Shown: positions 60,081 to 64,000 of the stretch, in pieces
How positions within the stretch are numbered: the stretch's first letter is position 1
How the letters are laid out: each line of letters begins with the position of its first letter
Assembly (NCBI GenBank): GCA_023313575.1
Contig: JAJTTP010000006.1
Location: forward strand, 434,001-498,000
DNA length: 64,000 nt
Direction of reading: 5' to 3'
Origin: Eutypella sp. D-1
Taxonomy: Eukaryota; Ascomycota; Sordariomycetes; Xylariales; Diatrypaceae
Made by a program: the position numbers and the translations under genes
Notes under the pieces: generated by a model
The model's input: the letters and a program-made list of their open reading frames with translations, nothing else
What the model was told of the DNA's origin: nothing
The model's database searches: none

Positions 60081-63000
60081 ACCGCGAAAAGACTAGGCAG
60101 GTATGGTGGGGTTTAGGGAGATGTTGCGGCCGAAGGACTAGTATGAAAGGATCAGAGGAATTGGCGGGGTAAGATGACTGGTCGTTTTGATCTGAAAGCA
60201 GAGTATTGGTGGTCCAGGTATTGGTGGTACCTGCTAAGAGTGGTGAGGTAGTCAAGTTGATGTGTAAAAGGCTGTTGTGGCGGTTATGGAATACCATCTG
60301 GTGCAGACCCGGTAGAGATCTGGTGTAGAGATGGAATCGAGGAGCAGCCCGGCCGTGCCTGTCGCAGCGTGATACGGAGATCACGACGGGCTGATCTATA
60401 TGAAGATTCCTTATATTCTTCTTATAGTCTTCTTATGTTGGGAGAGGTGCGGGCGAAGAGGGGAATGACGAGCGTCCGTACATAGGGGTCGGGTATTTGG
60501 ATCCGTTGCATAGAAGAGACGTTTGATGAAGAGAAGAGACACCGTATATAGTCGTCGTTATGGTTGTCTATGGTCGTCGTCGTAATCGCGGGTGTTCTGA
60601 ACGAGAATTAAGTGACCACCCTGACCACCGTGACTCGATCCCAAGTTCCTTAGCGGGGGAGGAGGGAGTTTCGACAATGTGATAACGGCGTGGGAGGGCC
60701 CCAAAAAACACTGTTGTAACGGAGGGCTATGGGATGCAAAATGGGTGGTGCAGATTGACGCTTGAGTTGAGATTTTATTGGTTTTTTTTTCTTTCTCTTT
60801 TCTTCTTCTGCTTCTTCTGAATTGGGTCAACCGAATGCCGAGTGGCAAACAAGAGACTGAATAAAATCCAGATACACCTGATACACCTGATAATGCTAAA
60901 GAGGAGAGATATTAGCTTTTTCTTGTGAAGACAAACAAGAGATATCGGAGTCTAGAAACAGTAGGCGACGGTGACGATGTGTATAACGGGATTTTATTTG
61001 GTAAAACTTTTAGAAGCTGTAAAGCTGTAAAAGCTGTAAAGCTGATGGGGAGCCTGGAGGGTACGAAACGAAGTGTTGGTTGGGTACGAAATGGAAGGAG
61101 TAGTAAGTATGTAGTAAACGAGTAGTCATCCGTTGATATAACCTATCCATAGTGTAGTGTACAACATACACATGTGTATGACAAGGTCGGGGTTAAAGTC
61201 TAACGATAAGGTTTTTAGACTAGAAACTACGAGGTAGAGAAGGCTGATGTGTGGCTGCGGCTGTAATCGTGGCGTGGCGGGGTTGACTCTCCTATTGTGG
61301 CTAGTGATTGATTGATGGCTAGGACTACCTAGGTTTAGGTACCTTGGGAGGTATAAGTAGGAGGCATTTTGGAAGTATCAGTATGATGTACCTACCTACC
61401 TATTCCTATCTGATGATGGGTAAAAGCTATATGCAAACTTCTATGTTTGTATATAACTACACATATTGGAAGCATTGCCATTGGAAGGTGTAATAGGCAT
61501 ATTCTTTACATACCTAAGTATACAAGACAAAAAATTTCTTCCATGAACATGCATACCATAGCCACCCAGCTGCCAGTCCCGTTGGCGTGCTTAATCTGTT
61601 TGTATTATGCCTGTTATCTCTTCCCTTGATATAAGATGCGCTTACATGCATATGAACAATAGAGATGTATTCCAACATGATATGCAACTATATGTAGGTG
61701 TAATTGTGGCATGTCATGCAGCTTAAGGTATGTAGCTTCTCGGGACTAAGCTGATACAGAAGACGGAATAAACATTGATATAAAGGAAAGGAGAGGATCT
61801 TGATATCCAAGGAAACCTACTTACATGGTGCCTAGGATAGGCATAGAAAGGTCAAGGCTTTGCGAAATTCTACTTTACACACCTAGACTCTGCAGGTAAG
61901 GAAGAGAGTATGTTAAAACTCGCAAGGTTCTCAGAAAAGGAGAGCAATAAATTTGTGGTAGCAGCCACTATCTCATGCCAAAGATGTAGTTACTCCCAAT
62001 GGTGGTTACTCCTAATGGATGTGACTGCGTCCTTTCAGTACTTAGGTAAGCCAAGGAAGTTGCGCTTTTGATGCACATCAGGTAGGTATTTATATATAGC
62101 GCAGGCAATGCCTTCCAGTTTTCTTTCTTTTTTCAACGCAATTATATTTGCGCTATCTTCAAGGTAATTTATATGGAGCTTGAGTTCCTCTATTGCTGAG
62201 TTCAGCTCTATACCAATGCACCTTTCACTGTACTTGAAGTCGGACAGTGCAGGCGCACAAACTACTTGAGCAACATAAGATAACATCAGATAAAAAGCCG
62301 CCTACCAGCTATCCATGTAAATATTGATGATAACATCATTTACTATTGATACATGCCTAAGTACACACAACTGGAGGACTAAGTAACCTGCTATATATGT
62401 ATTATATGTAAGTGGGTAGCTTGGTTTCATCAACATCTACTACTACATACAGCCTCGGTAAGTGTTTGCCTTCTTCTACTACTACTGCATACTAACATGG
62501 CAGGCAAGTAGATCATCTAGAAACGGGCATGTGTAAGGACTACCTAGGTAATGCCGACACCGACCATATCTCATACCCGTGGACCATACTTATTACTCTT
62601 CGGTTCATTATATAAGCGTTTCCGTTGTCGCTCAGCTTAGAGAATACCGCCGCAGGGCCTGATTGCTGTTGGTCTACTATCTACCAGGTTTTTCATCCGG
62701 CTAGTTCCGTGTCTTTCTTATATCAACCACTATTTCGTCTTCCTAGCCTCAAGGTAGCTAAAAGCCATTTACCCCAAAAAGACAGCCTTGGAACTACTGT
62801 ACAATAGTAGTTAGTAGTCAGCTTGGATATGTCAGTGGTCCCCACTACCCAGCCCGGGAGGTGCTAGGCGACCATGATGCAACACCTGCAAGACCCTGCA
62901 GCCTTCCCTCGGTACAGAGTAAGCCTATCAGGCCTATTATGTAACAGACAGCCACCTGAACTTGAACTCTATGGACTATGCTGCTCATAAAAAGAATGAC

Positions 63001-64000
63001 TATGATCATGCCAGATCCCTGATATAGACAATTGCCTATATACGTACCTACGTGGTTTCGGCTTCTTGTTGATATATAAATCCAATCAATAGTTCAAAAT
63101 AGGAGTTTATACACTGTGTGTCTATTGTGCTACCTGCATATGTAGGTAGTGGGGCAACTAAGGCGGTATGTAACTTACAGAAGGACATAAGTTTAAGGAT
63201 GGTGTTATTAAAACAACTGCATCTATTCTATCTACAATGGCTTGATGAACTCAGCCATACCTCCCTGGGTAATTGGTTTGCCAGTGTTTACAGCCAGAAC
63301 ATCAATCATTGTTTACTTTGCTTCCTGAAACCAGGGACCAGGATCCATTTCCTCACATGCAACTAGCAGCACGATGTCATAACTAGGAAGATATCGTAAC
63401 ACTAACTAATGTGCAGGTGTTTGATAGTCCAGCAAATAGCCCACGATATGGAGACCACAGTACTCAGTACCCGCGCCCACTACTACACGCGAGGCTAAGA
63501 ACGCCGACGTTGTCACCTCCTCTTATCCCCATAACTTTCACTCCCTCTTCCAATGCCCATATTACGTAAATTCCGATGGCCAGTCGTGGCGATGAGACCC
63601 AAGCTAACCGTTGATGTCTGATATGTACGAAAATGTAGGAGGCCAGGAACCTACATATGCGGAACCATACCATACTTACATCACGACGATAGTTGTCGGT
63701 GGGAGGGGGGTTACATGCGGGCGGTTAATAACGTCGGCCCAAATATCGAGCAAGCTTTCCCACTTCAGCCTTAATCGGTCCGCTATATGCCAAGGCCTTT
63801 TTTCGTCCGATGTTTTTCTGGGGCGCCGTTTAAAAATTGTTGGCTGGGGTGTTTAAAAAAGCAAGGTACTCTACGCACCCTACCTACGCGATATTTCCCA
63901 TCCCCAATAGCCGAGTCGCTGAAATGCGAGGCTGATGGTGATTGGTGTATTTTTGCTCCGTCTTCTATGCATGCAAGATGGAAACGAGTCCATCGCGCCG
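60081..64000. other. Upstream flank of ccr4 and gene-poor end of window
   Basis: 60081 to about 60900 is the likely ccr4 promoter and leader, with a T9/pyrimidine tract near 60781-60812. TACCTA words lie near 61327-61395. Beyond 61.4 kb the DNA is AT-richer. The only frame with some protein character is 62035-62286 on the minus strand (83 codons from an ATG; reads IGIELNSAIEELKLHINYLED). I found no splice partners for it and no family, so it is not called as a gene. Confidence 0.5.
61327..61395. repeat. TACCTA/TAGGTA palindromic cluster
   Basis: CTACCTAGGTTTAGGTACCTTGGG at about 61326-61349 and GTACCTACCTACCTATTCC at about 61388-61406, about 1.25 kb upstream of the ccr4 start. Confidence 0.5.

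Noticed and set aside
1..64000. tRNA, 5S rRNA, CRISPR arrays and intact transposons
   Set aside because: No A/B-box pair in a foldable context, no fungal 5S-like core, no direct-repeat/spacer array and no transposase or reverse transcriptase motif was seen on either strand.

Overview
The window looks like nuclear DNA of a filamentous ascomycete, most likely a sordariomycete. Genes are split by short introns (about 50-140 bases) with GTAAGT/GTATGT-like donors and CTAAC-like branch points just before the acceptor. The gene set is fungal (Mis6, Caf16, Ccr4, a GH3-C/GNAT chimera). Coding GC is high, and intergenic DNA is full of TACCTA/TAGGTA palindromes. I cannot name the species. I see no bacterial operon structure, CRISPR, rRNA or tRNA gene, and no intact transposon.

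I support eleven genes, most rebuilt by hand across introns. In order: a germinal-centre-type Ste20 kinase (1681-4021, +); APC/C subunit Cdc16/Cut9 (5071-6891, +); a PH-domain protein whose PH fold spans three exons (12212-14390, -); importin-alpha exporter Cse1 (25243-28652, -); tuberin/TSC2 Rheb-GAP (31038-35962, +); a protein with a GH3 C-terminal-like domain and two GNAT domains but no GH3 barrel (42394-44086, -); kinetochore protein Mis6/CENP-I (48657-51154, +); ABC ATPase Caf16 (51649-52536, -); a small ankyrin protein (53393-54220, -); an 84-residue Gly/Ser/Gln-rich protein (55812-56157, +); and deadenylase Ccr4 (57881-60080, -).

Gene density is low, about one gene per 5.8 kb, with gene-poor gaps at 6.9-12.2, 14.4-25.2, 36.0-42.4, 44.1-48.6 and 60.1-64.0 kb. 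The gaps hold microsatellites, homopolymers and TACCTA-rich clusters but little that reads as coding.

Most genes are housekeeping: mitosis (Cdc16, Mis6, possibly the kinase), nuclear transport (Cse1), growth control (TSC2) and mRNA turnover (Ccr4, with Caf16 nearby). This is not a biosynthetic cluster or a defence island. I found no clear undescribed system. The best leads are the barrel-less GH3-C/GNAT protein, the uncharacterised PH and 84-residue proteins, possible upstream ORFs before TSC2 and Cdc16, the palindrome clusters, and a possible decayed gene near 44.4-44.9 kb.
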